This document shows, piece by piece, positions 33,679-45,312 of a stretch of 64,000 nt of DNA. The stretch is from NCBI GenBank assembly GCA_022578605.1, contig MU394100.1, positions 246,956 through 310,955 of the forward strand, read 5' to 3'. The translations under genes and the position numbers were made by a program. This stretch comes from Camillea tinctor. Its lineage: Eukaryota; Ascomycota; Sordariomycetes; Xylariales; Xylariaceae. The notes beneath the pieces were generated by a model. That model saw only the letters and a list, made by a program, of their open reading frames with translations, was not told where the DNA came from and ran no database searches. The number at the start of each line of letters is the position of its first letter. The stretch's first letter is position 1.

Positions 33679-35925
33679 ATGCCAGGAAGTGAAGACTTTG
33701 AAATTCTACCCCCAACCAACGCGGTCCAGACATCGCCTCTTCCTACCAACAATTCTCAAGAGGTGGAAGGGACTGAGCAGACATCTCCCGAGCTAGGGGA
33801 GATGCAATGTGAGATCAAACAGTACGAAGCCCGCTTCGACCTAGAGGGGAAGCGGGTTGTCAAGGAGCTTCAACTCAGCCAGGATGCCGACCTTGAAGAT
33901 GACGGCAAATTCGTCATGCGCTTCTACAAATACTACAACCGTGAAAGTTCCATTGAGAAAGTGCAACTGGAAATCCGCTCTAATTACATCCGTGATGCTA
34001 TTCGGAGTGTCGTCGGATCCTACCCTGGCCAGAATTTCACTGGCAATATCACCTTGACCGGCAACAATGAGATCACCGCCCTTGGCTGTCTATTCCACTA
34101 CCGCAAAGAGTTGCTCCAGCATAGAGACAGCCTTGAAAACGCGGTCTCTAGGCGTCATGTTCTTCTCCTAATTGAATTTGTAGAGAAGGAATTTCGGCGA
34201 GAGATCTGCCGGTTCGAGGACAATACCCATGCCACGACTCCCTCTGTTGAATTCAGGGACGTTTGGATGCTGTTCAAGCCAGGCGATCTCGTTTTTTCGG
34301 GCGATGCTCACACACAGTCTGTCAACGAGGTCGTCAAAGTTACTTACATCCCATCAATGAACGGTACTTGCCCTAAGTGGATAGTCACGGCCAAAGCACT
34401 ATCACATAACGGTACACAATATGGGTACATCCACCGGCAGCTGGATGTGCCCGCCTTTGTTGGTATTAAAGAAGTCGACATGCTCCCCAGCTTCCCATTC
34501 CGATTCCATATGGACCAGTCCTCGGTCCGGAAAGACCTGATATCTCGAGGCCAGAAGTATTGCAGTCTCATCGGCATTCAGCACTGCGCCTATGATGGCG
34601 AAGTTGTCACGGTCGACAAACAACGAACCGTATCTATCTCAGGAAGGGCTATCAATTCTTTTCCGGAGGAAAGAGTTCAAGTAAGTTTATAACTTGAAAA
34701 CCCTGTTCTTTGATGTTTATGAGGTAGCTGACAGTCTTGCAACTCTAGCTCCGCGGTCGGATTATTCTCGACCATAAGACGTTTATTGATGAACGCACAG
34801 AGAACGAAGTCAAGATCGTCGAGGCGAAACTGACCGAACCGTCTAAATTCACGAGTGAAGACTATATGATGTGCCATTGCATCATGATGGGCTTCTCTCT
34901 GTCCGAGAAGCTCTGGTGCCGATTCTATGTCGACTTTATCCACGACGTCGTCTTTGATGATGGGGCGTTCGATGCGCTCCTGTTACCATCGGGACAGAAG
35001 CGTCTCATCCGCGCTTTGACCAAGAGCCATACTTCAGGTGCTGACGGGTTCGACGATCTCATCCAGGGCAAGGGACAAGGCTGCATCTTTCTACTTCACG
35101 GTGAGCCGGGTATCGGTAAGACATTTACGGCGGAGAGCATTGCGGACGATATCAAGTGTCCCCTCTACGTCCTGATGTCCGGCGAGCTAGGCTCCGACGT
35201 CAAGACGGTCGACCAGAGATTGCGAAAAGTTCTCAAGTTTGTGACAACTTGGAAAGCCGTCCTCCTCATCGATGAAGCAGACGTCTTCCTCGAGAAGCGG
35301 TCATCTCACGACCTAGCTCGTAACAGCTTAGTTTCTAGTAAGTCTAGCCGCCTCTCTTCCCTTTCATGTCCATCTATCTATCTATACCACTCTATCATTC
35401 CCTCTGTTGCCATTCATCCTAGCTCTCTTCCTTGCTGACGAGCTTCTACCAGTATTCCTTCGCACCCTCGAGTACTTCTCCGGCGTGCTCTTCCTAACCA
35501 CCAATCGTATCGAGTCGTTCGACCGTGCCTTCCAGTCGCGCATCCACCTCGCACTTAAGTATCGCCCCCTCGACGCCCAGGCCCGCGCTCACTTATGGCG
35601 CCTATTCCTGGCACGCGTCCCGGGCTCCAGCCACGGAGATTGGGACGACGACCTAATCAGTGACCTCGCCTGTGCGGACATCAACGGCCGGCAGATCAAG
35701 AACACGGTGCGTACGGCGCACGCACTGGCTCTCGCCGAGGGAAAGAAGCTTAGCTCGGATCATATCCGGGACGTACTAGAGACGATGAGACAGTTTAAGA
35801 AGGACTTTGAGGCGCAGACTAAGCAGAAGAAGAGCAGTGCGCAAGAGGATGAGGAGCGGAGGACGACGATGTTGGTGGGTGATTTGGGATTGCCTGACGA
35901 TGCGTATTACGCGGCTGAGGAATAA
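33679..35925 (+). CDS. DUF7025/AAA ATPase of unknown function
   Basis: Three exons (33679-34680, 34749-35337, 35453-35925), introns 68 and 115 bp, 687 aa. Residues 1-45 are disordered; about 50-400 form the N-terminal region seen in fungal DUF7025-AAA proteins. The AAA+ core follows, with Walker A GEPGIGKT (about residue 452), Walker B VLLIDEAD (about 508), sensor 1 FLTTNR and an arginine-finger region FQSRIH. A C-terminal lid and a charged tail complete it. Such proteins are numerous in filamentous fungi; client and role are unknown, and there is no signal peptide or transmembrane segment. All catalytic motifs are intact, so it should hydrolyse ATP. Start at the first ATG of the frame, 33679. 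Confidence 0.88.
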
Positions 35926-36485
35926 AAATAATGATATCCATTGATCATAAGTGAACCGCGGTATAGGGGGTGGAGGGGGCTTAGAGCACATCCAGAGGAC
36001 AGATAGGAACCTTGTTGTAGTTCTTGCAGGTAGATCTTGTGCAGAGAGACCGAGTACAAAAAAGGTCTGAATACGATAATGAAGATTATGATTAATCCAC
36101 CAATATCATTCTTAAGTAAATTTTTGTAAGTGTGTATATCAATTCGTAACATGCACAACATGTTGAGAATCTTGCTGTTTACATATGGATATCTACAGAG
36201 GCTACCTAGGTAGGAAGTGGAAAAGGGGGGAGGATGCCAAGCCAGTACAGCTGTGAGCAGCTGGCTAAGCAATGTACTAAAGTTACCAGCTTAAGGTTAA
36301 CCAGACGGCAGATAATGAATATCAATTGATTTGATAAGGGAAAAGATAAGATAAAGAAAGTTGAAAGTTAAAAAAAGTATCGGTTCAATTGAACGAACCT
36401 TGAATAGCTTCATCCCACTTACATATAATACAGATTCATTATCCTTTTGTTTTTTTTTTAAGAATATCCCCCAAAATTTAATGTC
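35926..36485. promoter_or_regulatory. Spacer and leader of SPB4
   Basis: 560 bp between tandem plus-strand genes. AT-rich, ending in a T-rich tract and an out-of-frame ATG at 36481 that overlaps the SPB4 start (see findings). Confidence 0.5.
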
Positions 36486-36543
36486 ATGGTCCCCGAACCG
36501 AAAAAAGATCCCCGCGCATGGGATGCTCTTACCCCTTCTTTAG
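36481..36543 (+). other. Overlapping out-of-frame upstream reading frame at the SPB4 start
   Basis: An ATG 5 nt before the SPB4 start opens a 20-codon frame that ends inside the SPB4 coding region. It has T at -3, a weak context, while the SPB4 ATG has G at -3 and G at +4. Leaky scanning would favour SPB4. Confidence 0.6.
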
Positions 36544-38460
36544 CAGACTGGATTATCGACGCTGTCGCATCGTTCGGCTTCGGTCGCGCAACTCCAGTCC
36601 AGGCGAGCGTATGGCCGCTCTTCGGTGGTGGGAATAAGGATGTAGTGGTGGGTGCGTTCAGAGCCTTTTCTGCCTTTTAATCCATCATACAGTTCTTTCA
36701 ATTCTAACAGAAGAAAACAAACAACAGAGGCCGTAACCGGTTCTGGCAAGACGTTAGCCTACCTTCTGCCCCTCTGCCACCGGCTCCTACGACAAGAGGA
36801 ACCTACCAAGAAAGGTCACATCGCCGCCATTGTCGTTGCTCCTACACGCGAACTCGCTATTCAGATCCACCGCACGCTCACTTCACTGATCGCCTTCCAC
36901 CCCCCATCCGCCGAGATTGCGCCCTGGCTTTCTGGCGAAGAGAAGCGGCCAGCCACGAGTACACCCGCCATCGTCCCCCAACTGCTCTCGGGAGGCAGCA
37001 CTACAACCACCGCCCAAGATCTCAGTTTCTTCCTGCGCCACTCTCCCAATGTGGTCATCTCGACACCCGGGAGACTCGTAGAGCTCCTCTCATCACCACA
37101 CGTTCACTGCCCCCAGTCGAGCTTCGAATGTCTTATTCTCGATGAGGCCGATAGGCTTCTCGACTTGGGGTTCAAGGCGGATCTACAGAGCATCATATCC
37201 CGGATACCGAAACAGAGGAGAACAGGATTGTTTAGTGCCAGTGTCAGTGAAGCGGTTACCGAGATTATCAGAGTAGGCCTGCGGAATCCAGTGAAGGTGG
37301 CTGTGAGAGTGAAGAGTTCAAAGACGGGTGGTGTCATTGAAGAAAGAAGAACACCGGCTAGTTTACAAATGAGTTACCTCATGACGCCGGCGCATCATAA
37401 AATACCCAGCCTAGTTCAGCTCCTAGATAAGCTGGATCCTCGGCCAACCAAGAGCATCGTCTTCCTGTCAACTTGCGCTTCCGTCGACTACTTCACCAAT
37501 GTCCTCCCCCAGCTTCTCCCAGAAGGATACAACCTAGTTCCATTACACGGCAAATACGACGGAAAGGTTAGAGAAAAGAACTTTGCCCGCTTTCTGAATT
37601 CGACGCAACCATCAGTCCTTCTCACTACCGACGTCGGCGCACGCGGCCTCGACTTTCCCAATGTTGATCTAGTCGTACAGATCGACCCGCCCTGCGACCC
37701 CAAGACCTTCCTCCACCGCTGTGGACGTGCCGGTCGAGCCGGGCGGCGAGGTCTCAGTGTCATATTCCTGCAGCCGAATGAAGAAGATTACATCGCCTTC
37801 CTCGACGTGCGCAAGACGCCCATCACCCCGCTCCTACATCCCAAAGTCTCTGTCGACGACGCAGAGGCCGATAACATAACGCGGTGCATCCGCGAAGTCG
37901 TCCGACAGGACCGCGCCCTGCACGACAAGGCTCAGCGCGCCTTCCCCAGCTGGGTCCGCAGCTACAGCAAGCACACCGCCAGCTCCATCTTCCGCGTCGC
38001 CGACCTAGACTGGGCCTCCCTGGGCCGCGCATGGGGTCTGCTCCGCCTGCCCCGCATGCCCGAAGCCCGCGCCTTCCAGGGCGACCGGTCCCTCGGCGCC
38101 GGGGACATGGACTGGGACGCCTTCGCGTACGCGAACAAAGCGCGCGAGAAGCAGCGCCAGGCCACCCTCACCGCCACCGTCACCCCAGATAAAGCCAAGA
38201 CCAAGGAAGAAGAGATCGAGGCCCACAAGGCCAAGCGCAAGCGCAACGCCGAGGCCTGGAGCGATAAGCACGATCGCGAGGACACCCGCGTCGCCCGCCG
38301 CGACAAGAAGAAGCGCCGCCGTGAGGCCGAGCGCAAGAGCCACCTCACCGAGGACGAGCGCCTGAAGGAGATGGATCTGCAGCGCCTGCTCGAGGAGGTT
38401 AGGAGGAAGAACAAGGAGGTGACGAGGGTGGAGGGGGATGAGTTTGAGGGGTTTGATTGA
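36486..38460 (+). CDS. SPB4: SPB4, DEAD-box RNA helicase of 60S maturation
   Basis: ATP-dependent rRNA helicase (yeast Spb4, human DDX55) required for late nucleolar 60S assembly. Exons 36486-36651 and 36728-38460, over a 76-bp GTGCGT...CAG intron, give 632 aa. The start ([19 protein letters not shown]) and the Q-motif region [17 protein letters not shown] match the family. The intron falls just before the Walker A motif EAVTGSGKT (about residues 56-64). Further motifs: PTRELA, LDEADR (about 192), FSAS instead of SAT, RGLD, and [10 protein letters not shown] (about 385). The lysine-rich C-terminal tail with coiled-coil character is typical. Second DEAD-box ribosome-assembly helicase in this window after DBP6. 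Confidence 0.96.
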
Positions 38461-39872
38461 TTGATTCAAAGGGTTAAGGGTAGTAAGGAAAAGAGGGTGA
38501 AGTGAAGTTGAAGGTTTTTTTCGCCTTTAAATTCGATTTGATTAATATGGTATATATATGATGGGTCAATGGGTCGATAGTAGATACCCCCTTTTCGAAC
38601 GATCTATATAGATAATATAAGGACACGCTACAATAGGTACTTAGCCTATGAGTATTTACCAGGTGTATACGTGTAACAATCCGATCAATAGGAAAAAGAT
38701 GAGTGTATGTGTAGTATATATTTGTTAGTAACCGCTTACATCGTGTGAATACGCGAGTAAAGCGCCCAGCGGATAATTAGTTCACGCTTTTTGGCCTTCT
38801 ATATCCCCGGCTTCATCTCACTTCCTTTTTCATCACGCACCTCCTAACTTAGCTACATACCCCGTAAACTAGTAATCTCGTGACCTAACCTATTTACCTC
38901 ATCGCGAGTTCGTCAAGAGGACAAACATTCGCTTTAAGCGTCGAGACTAGTCCAGGACGCGCTATATCGTTTAACCTTTACTTTAGCCTTGGCGGCAACA
39001 GAGACGCATATACATCACGAGAAGTATATCGGCTATAAAGCTCTCCACAATAGCAAGCATTAACAAACAGTATTTGATTCTACATCACTGTAATAAATAC
39101 AAAGACTATCCAAATCGATTCAGGAATAAAAGTAGGAGAAATAAATAGATAAATATTCCCTAGTTATCATTATCATTAATCTTTTTCTTCTCTTAGTTAC
39201 CTACCTACAAAGCAAGGGTATCTGTAGCTCTGCAGGTAACATATGTAACAACAATCAACAATAATAATAACGACGGAACGATCTCAAAAGCGAGCGTCAG
39301 TTTTTGTTGTAATATTGTGGGCATCAATAGGTGTAAGAGGGTAATTTGGTATAGGGGGCCGAGGGGTATCCATGGGAGTAAAAAACAACGAGAAACTTAA
39401 AAAAGGGGGGGGGTAGATTGGGGGTTGTGGGTATTTTGCGACCTGTCCTAACTTGAAAGAAAAAAATGAGTCTGGTTGACTTCCTAATAATAACCGGCGA
39501 CTTCTCGTGAAACCCGAAAGATGATAACATAACCACCTTTATCCGTGCTCTTTCAATTGCTCATAGTCAGCTGAGCGCTCGATGCACGTAGGGTCCGGTC
39601 CTCCTGCTGTGTCGTGCCCTCTGCATAAGTCTGTGCTCCGTATTACTTAACTACGAATCTTCGTAATTTTGGTGGGTTTTTTTTTTCTTTTCCCTTTTCC
39701 TTTCTCTTCATTCATCTCTTTCCGACTATTCTCTCTTTCCTTGATCATCGTCATAATCCGTAGAACCTAATGTCATTATCTGTTTGTAGCCCATCTCGTA
39801 AAACCTCCCTGTAACCATAGTCGCTCTGTCGAGTAGCCGACAAACTTCACCCACTAGCTAGGCTGGCTAGGT
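38461..39872. other. Intergenic, nothing recognised
   Basis: 1.4 kb between convergent genes, AT-rich, with a poly-G run at about 39404-39412 and a T/C tract at about 39674-39710. No gene seen. Confidence 0.6.
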
Positions 39873-40961
39873 TTAAATATTCTCGACAATGTGGGAACCG
39901 ATAGCTTGCTGGAAGGCAGGATCATGGCTGCCGAACTCGTTGGCACCGGAGCTCTCGCCGGCCTCGTAGTGCTGTTTGCCATCGGCCAAGGCAGCGTGAA
40001 AAGCGGCAGAGCCAGGCATGGTCTGATTTGCGGCAGGCAAGAAGATAACCTTGGAGTTGGCCGATTTGGCCATAGCTTGCATCGCTTCGAGGTAACGAAT
40101 CTGCATAGCAGGGGCAGAGCTCAAGATGTCGGCAGCTTGACGCATAAGTTTGGCACTCTCGACCTCGGCCTTGGCAGCAATGATCTTGCTTTCTCCAATA
40201 CGCTTGCTCTGGGCAGCCATGGAGAGGGATCCTTGCAACTCCTGGCTGAAAACGATGTCCTTGATGAGCATGCTCTCCACCTGCACACCCCAACCGGTGG
40301 CAACATCCTCAATGATTTCACCAATACTCTGGGCAATCTCCTCGCGACGCTCGATCACGTCCTGCAGGACACGGGCACCGACGACGTGACGAAGGGTGGT
40401 TTGGGTGCGCTCGATGAGGGCTTGGCGCACGTTGGCGATACCAAAGGCGGCCTTGTGCGGAGAGGTAATGTGGTAGTAGATGACCGAGGTCAGGTCGACG
40501 GTGACATTGTCCTTGGTCATGCAGACCTGGCGTGGTACCTCGACGATCTGGATCTTGACGTCGACCTGGATCAGGCGTTCACTCAAGGGGTTGATCTTGA
40601 CAAGACCGGGGTCGACGGCCCTGTAGAACTTGCCGAACTTGGTGACGAGACCAACGTTTCCTTGGTGCACCTGCTTGTAGGGGTTGGGGCAGCAACAACA
40701 ACCAGGGATAGCACCCAAGGTACCGATACAAGAACCAATAGCGTTGATCATAGAACCATACCAGCCCTTGGGGTTGGCATCAGTACCAACGATAGATGCA
40801 TAACTCTGCTGAAGGTCTTCTTGGCGGGGCGGCTCAACCGTCATGCCCGCCTGCGAGCGGAAGCCAGAGGGGGCGGCGTTTGAAGACGACCCGTTGGTCT
40901 GGTCTGGACCCTTGTTCTTGCCGGTGGATGACATGCTGCTGTTGGTTGTCTGGGTATCCAT
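39873..40961 (-). CDS. Stomatin-like SPFH/band-7 membrane protein
   Basis: 362 aa, intronless. A Ser/Asn-rich leader is followed by a Gly/Ala/Ile hydrophobic stretch and a CCCCPNPY cluster (Cys88-91), a likely palmitoylation and membrane-hairpin region as in stomatin. The SPFH domain begins near VHQGNVGLVTKFGKFYR and runs to about residue 300. It contains the conserved NPLSERLIQVDVKIQ, CMTKDNVTVDLTSVIYYHI, and RRXEI-like ERREEIAQSIGEI segments. A coiled-coil rich in Ala/Glu/Lys (AKAEVESAKLMRQAADIL) follows and probably mediates oligomers. Family members form ring-like scaffolds in plasma or mitochondrial membranes. No mitochondrial presequence is obvious. Start ATG at 40961. Confidence 0.93.
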   Translation of the reverse strand: MDTQTTNSSMSSTGKNKGPDQTNGSSSNAAPSGFRSQAGMTVEPPRQEDLQQSYASIVGTDANPKGWYGSMINAIGSCIGTLGAIPGCCCCPNPYKQVHQGNVGLVTKFGKFYRAVDPGLVKINPLSERLIQVDVKIQIVEVPRQVCMTKDNVTVDLTSVIYYHITSPHKAAFGIANVRQALIERTQTTLRHVVGARVLQDVIERREEIAQSIGEIIEDVATGWGVQVESMLIKDIVFSQELQGSLSMAAQSKRIGESKIIAAKAEVESAKLMRQAADILSSAPAMQIRYLEAMQAMAKSANSKVIFLPAANQTMPGSAAFHAALADGKQHYEAGESSGANEFGSHDPAFQQAIGSHIVENI

Positions 40962-41436
40962 TAGTTTGGAGGCTGGATGCGGGTGGTGGTGAGAGGCTAG
41001 GGTTAGTTAGAAGTGTGCAAGTGCCGAAGATGATAGGTAAGGGATTATATAGGGGGAATAGAGGGACGATGGGGATGATGACGATGATAATGATATGGTA
41101 CGATATGATACCATAAGTGAGTGCTAAGGTTTTAGATAGTAGGTATTATGGTCATTGTTATCATTAGGTAGATAGTTGGGCCATCTGTGACCGTCTTTGA
41201 CTTTGACACGTGGAAATGTGTGTAGGTTATCTGAATAAATTGAAAAGGTGAAAGGGAGGAAGTGATTGGAGAATTGGGGGGGAGGTAAGGGAAGAAATGA
41301 AAGTAGAGGGGTAAACAGTTGTAAGACCAGAAAAAAAAAAGAAAAAGAAAAAGAAAATACCTTTTTTTTGTAGCTTCTTAGACGAGATTGTACTACCGAA
41401 AATGAGTATTCCCGACGGTTTCCCTAGGAAGTTGTA

Positions 41437-42000
41437 ATGGATGACCACCCTTTTATCTGTTTGTGGACTGAAAGAATAGCTCTTGTGACGGGTGATAAGA
41501 TGATGTCAAATGGTACTGCGCCACTAAGAAAATGGCTTGAAACTGCTGAACGGACAGACAGGGAAGCTTGTTGTAACACAATGAATACCCAAAAAGGGTG
41601 TGGTAGAAGTTCAATGTCGCCTCTGTTTGACCGTGCGGGGAAAAGCTACCGAGAGGTACGCATGCAGTACAGATACGGAATACGGGATTTGGGGATTTGG
41701 AGATTTTGGGTTTCGGCTAACCAAGGGGAAGAATTGGAGAGTTTGGATTGGTCCAGAGCAAACACAAACACCTTTGCTTATAACAATTCAACTTGTCGAA
41801 TCGATGCAAATAAGGAAGCTAGAGATAATTCCAAAACATGGCACTCCTTACCTGTACTACCCACCCCCTTCTTATATATTTGTGTATTCATTGCACTATT
41901 GAACTATACGATCCCAGTTTGCCTAACCTCCCCTAGATTATTCGCTGGCTGCGGCGCTGCTTATTTACTAGTGTTCATACGTGCCTCCTCAGCCTCTTAG
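41437..42000 (+). CDS. Orphan reading frame, doubtful gene
   Basis: 187 codons from an ATG with no recognisable domain. A hydrophobic segment (FLYICVFIALLNYTIPVCL) lies near residue 150. Codon use and amino-acid composition are not clearly coding, and there is no intron or promoter signal. Listed because its length in AT-rich DNA is above the local background. Confidence 0.18.
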   Translation: MDDHPFICLWTERIALVTGDKMMSNGTAPLRKWLETAERTDREACCNTMNTQKGCGRSSMSPLFDRAGKSYREVRMQYRYGIRDLGIWRFWVSANQGEELESLDWSRANTNTFAYNNSTCRIDANKEARDNSKTWHSLPVLPTPFLYICVFIALLNYTIPVCLTSPRLFAGCGAAYLLVFIRASSAS

Positions 42001-44538
42001 GCCGGAATGTCCTGGTTGTCAGGTCAGAGTTACTTTAGCTATATCCATTATTATTGTTCCACCACATGCGCCCGATTCCGCTCAGAAGCAATCAACTAGA
42101 CTAAAAACAATTGCCATTTTGGGGAAACCTCATGCTACCATTTTCCCTTGCCATGGTGGGTCGATATATCCAAGACCACACACGCTGCACTCCGCTACAC
42201 ACGGTCTTCGCCTTGACAAATCGCGGATAAAAAATGTGGATAAACCCTGCAGATTTCCCACGAGGGGACACCAATGGGAGATGGAGAAAATCTGGAGAAG
42301 GTTTACTTTCGACAGGGTCAAGGATTTGGGATTGTTGATGATATCACCCGAGATGTACGAAATCATACACTTTATTTACCATGTACTCAGGTACCCAAGT
42401 ATCTAGGTGGTATCCGTGTAAGTCAAAATCTATCTTCATAACCATATACCCCCAAAGAATTGATAAATACCTACCTAGGTAACGAACACGATGCGATGCA
42501 TCTAAGTTAACCATTATTCTTATTTTGTTGAGAAAAAGGATGGAATGTGCTCATCTTGTTGTTTTACTTACCCTACATAACAACAATTAAACTACGCCAC
42601 AAACTTACAGATAAATCCAATATTGCCTATAAGTCAGATCGAATGCTACTACACCGCGAGAACAGACCAGACCAGACCAACCACCGACCGAGGAATTGTC
42701 TGCAAATGTGTGACGCTATTTCGACACAAAAGCAAAATGATGAAAAAACGTGACCTAGCACTGCCTCAATTGATGCCTGGGCTTCTGGGCAAAAGAGAGG
42801 GGAACATCATCAACAGACTCGCTTCTATCGCCCGGCTCACTAGTGTGCGACAACACACATCCTGCTTTTGCAGACGTAGTAAGAAATAATAAAACCATCT
42901 TTCTACGAGCTGCCGTATCCGGCTATCAGGCACTTTGCTGTGTTTTTTTGCCGAGTCGCGGGAAAGTCACCTTGAAGCCGGCGATCTGAGGCCTTTTTTC
43001 TTCCCTTTTTTCATTACGTCTCAGAAAGCATCATACATGTGCCGATTTATCTTGCATACGCATTAACTTAATGCTTCCATCCATCTAGAAGGCAGATTTC
43101 ACAAACTGAGAAAGAAAAAACTCTAGTAATATAAGGATCAGATCTTAACATGTTGTAAGTAACTCAAGACCGTGGCGATGTGGCAAGAGTATGTGAAACT
43201 AAGAGATTGAGAGTCAAAGCGAATTTAACACCGAATGAGTGTGCCTAACCTACTAACCTAACAGTCTATTGGTATTGTGGCCGTGCAGGGAAGAGACTGA
43301 CTTAGTTGCAGGTAATTCTCGCGTGTCAATGTCTTCCAGAATCCTCCTATTCCGAGGAGCTGAACACTAGTGCCAGATACCATGCCAAATCGTATTTTTT
43401 TTGCCATGTCACGATCCACGTGCCCGCCATTTTGACTTATGCAACCGAGACATGAGCGTGGAAGAATCTATAGCACATAACATCTACCCATCCTGAAGCT
43501 ACTAACCTAGTAATTCGCTCATGTCGGTATAACCTATGACCTATCGTGACACCCCCGAAGGATGAATTTTGGTGTACCCTTTCACAAAGACGTCACGGGG
43601 GTTATTGGCTCCTATATCGTGCTGGATTACTCCTAATCTAAACCTACAGAGGATTTTCTATCCGCCAAGCCAAATCCCCAGGGTTCCAGAATCCCTTCGA
43701 ATCCAGCGGTCAACCTTCCATCAGTCGGGACCCGGACACAAGGACCGGTCATTGACCCCCTAAAGCTCCGCCACTTGCCGATCCTAGTGACTCCATTTCA
43801 GCCGGGATCCACAACCCCGTGCCCCGGCACGCCTCACCAGCCGCTCTCTCCGCTCATTTATCGAGATCATCCATACTCAGCTCAGCCTTGCGTCAGCCCA
43901 GCCTGCCAGCAGTACCTTTTTTCTTCTGACGTCAGTGGTCAATGAAGATAAGAATTGCTGACTGCCTCGGTATCTCTTTTTGTTCTACACAGAAGGAAAG
44001 AAAATACCTCTCTTTCTCTTTCTTACACCATCTCACTAGCGTAGTAATATAGATCCACAACTCAGGTAAGGGATGCCGTTCCTTCGTTAGGTAATGGCTT
44101 GTGTGGCTTGTCGCGTATAATAAAAGAAAGAGTGGCTCATTTTCCTCTTCCATGCTTCCGCTTCTCGAAAGTCCCAAGTCGCAATGGAAGAATGGCCACG
44201 CCACGTCGCGCCGCACCTAGCATTCTGTTTGCGGCGCTTTGTTTCCAGAGTTGTTCCATCATCGAGGCGGTTGGAGTCAGGCTCCTCCGTATTCTGATGG
44301 CAGGAGTATTGTTATGTAGGAAGCTACCTCCCTACAATACAACCCCCTATCGTATAAACATAGGCGCTTCAGAGTACATCAAGGGGGTAACGTGACACAC
44401 GATTGAGTGAAAAGATGAAAACACCAAGCGGTCAACTATTTCATCAACAGTGTTTGCTAGAGTATTATTTCCTCAAAACTCTAACCTAGGTGCTTGCGAC
44501 TCCTTCGTACTTATTTTGCGGCAGCCTTTTATCCCGCC

Positions 44539-44539
<1 letters not shown>

Positions 44540-44585
<46 letters not shown>

Positions 44586-44586
44586 T

Positions 44587-44619
<33 letters not shown>
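44540..44619. repeat. Long poly-T tract (45 T, GTGG, 31 T)
   Basis: Two T homopolymers separated by GTGG, followed by a G-rich block GGAGGGGGAGAGGGGG. On the minus strand this is poly-A and lies about 235 bp past the broken end of the ADA3 fragment. It may be a retroposed tail, a replication-slippage tract or an assembly artefact. Confidence 0.9.
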
Positions 44620-44620
<1 letters not shown>

Positions 44621-44855
44621 GAGGGGGAGAGGGGGAAGAGGAGGGGAGATTTTCTTTTTCCTTTTCTATTTTTCTTCTCTTTTTTCTTCTCTTCTTTTCC
44701 CAAAGCTGGTTCGGAAAGTTGACCACCCCAACTCAAGTCTAAGCAAACCGTGGCTCATCTACAACATGTGGACGGAGACGGAAATGGAACTACCAGGCTT
44801 TCTCAAGCCTCATCAAAGCACAGGGCATCATAGACATAGCGTAAAATAAACTCAC

Positions 44856-45312
44856 CGTTATTGGCATCTCCAGGGGCCAGACTATCATTGGCCTTCCGCT
44901 TTTTCTTGTTGGCTCTCTTCGCTGCCTCTTCGCCACCCTCCCTACGTGAATCTTCTCTGCTCTCATCATAATGGCTCTTCCTCTGCACCGCGATCAGCCG
45001 CATACCCTTATCGCACCAGTTGCCCCGTCGGTCGATGATCTCGTTGAGCTTGCCGAGTCGCGTAATCAAACCATCGAGGCTCTTGGAATCGGGTATCACA
45101 ACATTTGAGGCGCCTTGGTCAACTAAGTCATCGTAGGTGGTGGGGCGCATATGCTCTAGTCTAAGGTCGAGAAACTCAGTTTCTATGATCTCGGGGGATG
45201 GTATCCTCGCGCTCGACGGCGGCACAGACATGGGCGTGGTGTTGCGGCTGCGTTGGCGTATGACGCCCGAGCCTTTCTTGCCCGTTCCCTTCTGGCTAGG
45301 AACAGGAGGCAT
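44856..45312 (-). pseudogene. NGG1: NGG1/ADA3 5' fragment (first exon only)
   Basis: ADA3 is the linker subunit of the SAGA/ADA histone acetyltransferase module. Exon 45312-44856 encodes about 152 residues. It starts MPPVPSQKGTGKKGSG with an RSRNTTP motif, then carries the family's N-terminal block (TYDDLVDQGAS, IPDSKSLDGLITRL, CDKGMRLIAVQRKS) and a Lys-rich linker. It ends at a perfect G|GTGAGT donor (44855). Full ADA3 proteins run to roughly 500-650 residues with a conserved C-terminal domain. Nothing downstream on this strand resembles the remaining exons; instead there is non-coding DNA and a poly-A tract. Either this is a truncated duplicate, a rearrangement breakpoint or a misassembly. 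The ORF itself has no internal stop. Family call from recalled pattern; moderately strong. Confidence 0.65.

Larger units (their letters stand above)
40962..44855. other. 3.9-kb gene-poor region
   Basis: AT-rich DNA between the stomatin gene and the ADA3 fragment. It holds one 187-codon orphan frame (41437-42000, listed separately), a long poly-T block (44540-44619) and a G/A- then T/C-rich stretch beside it. None of the missing 3' exons of ADA3 can be found here on the minus strand. Confidence 0.5.

Noticed and set aside
44450..44849. Phe-rich or Lys-rich frames across the poly-T tract
   Set aside because: They are translations of a homopolymer, not coding sequence.
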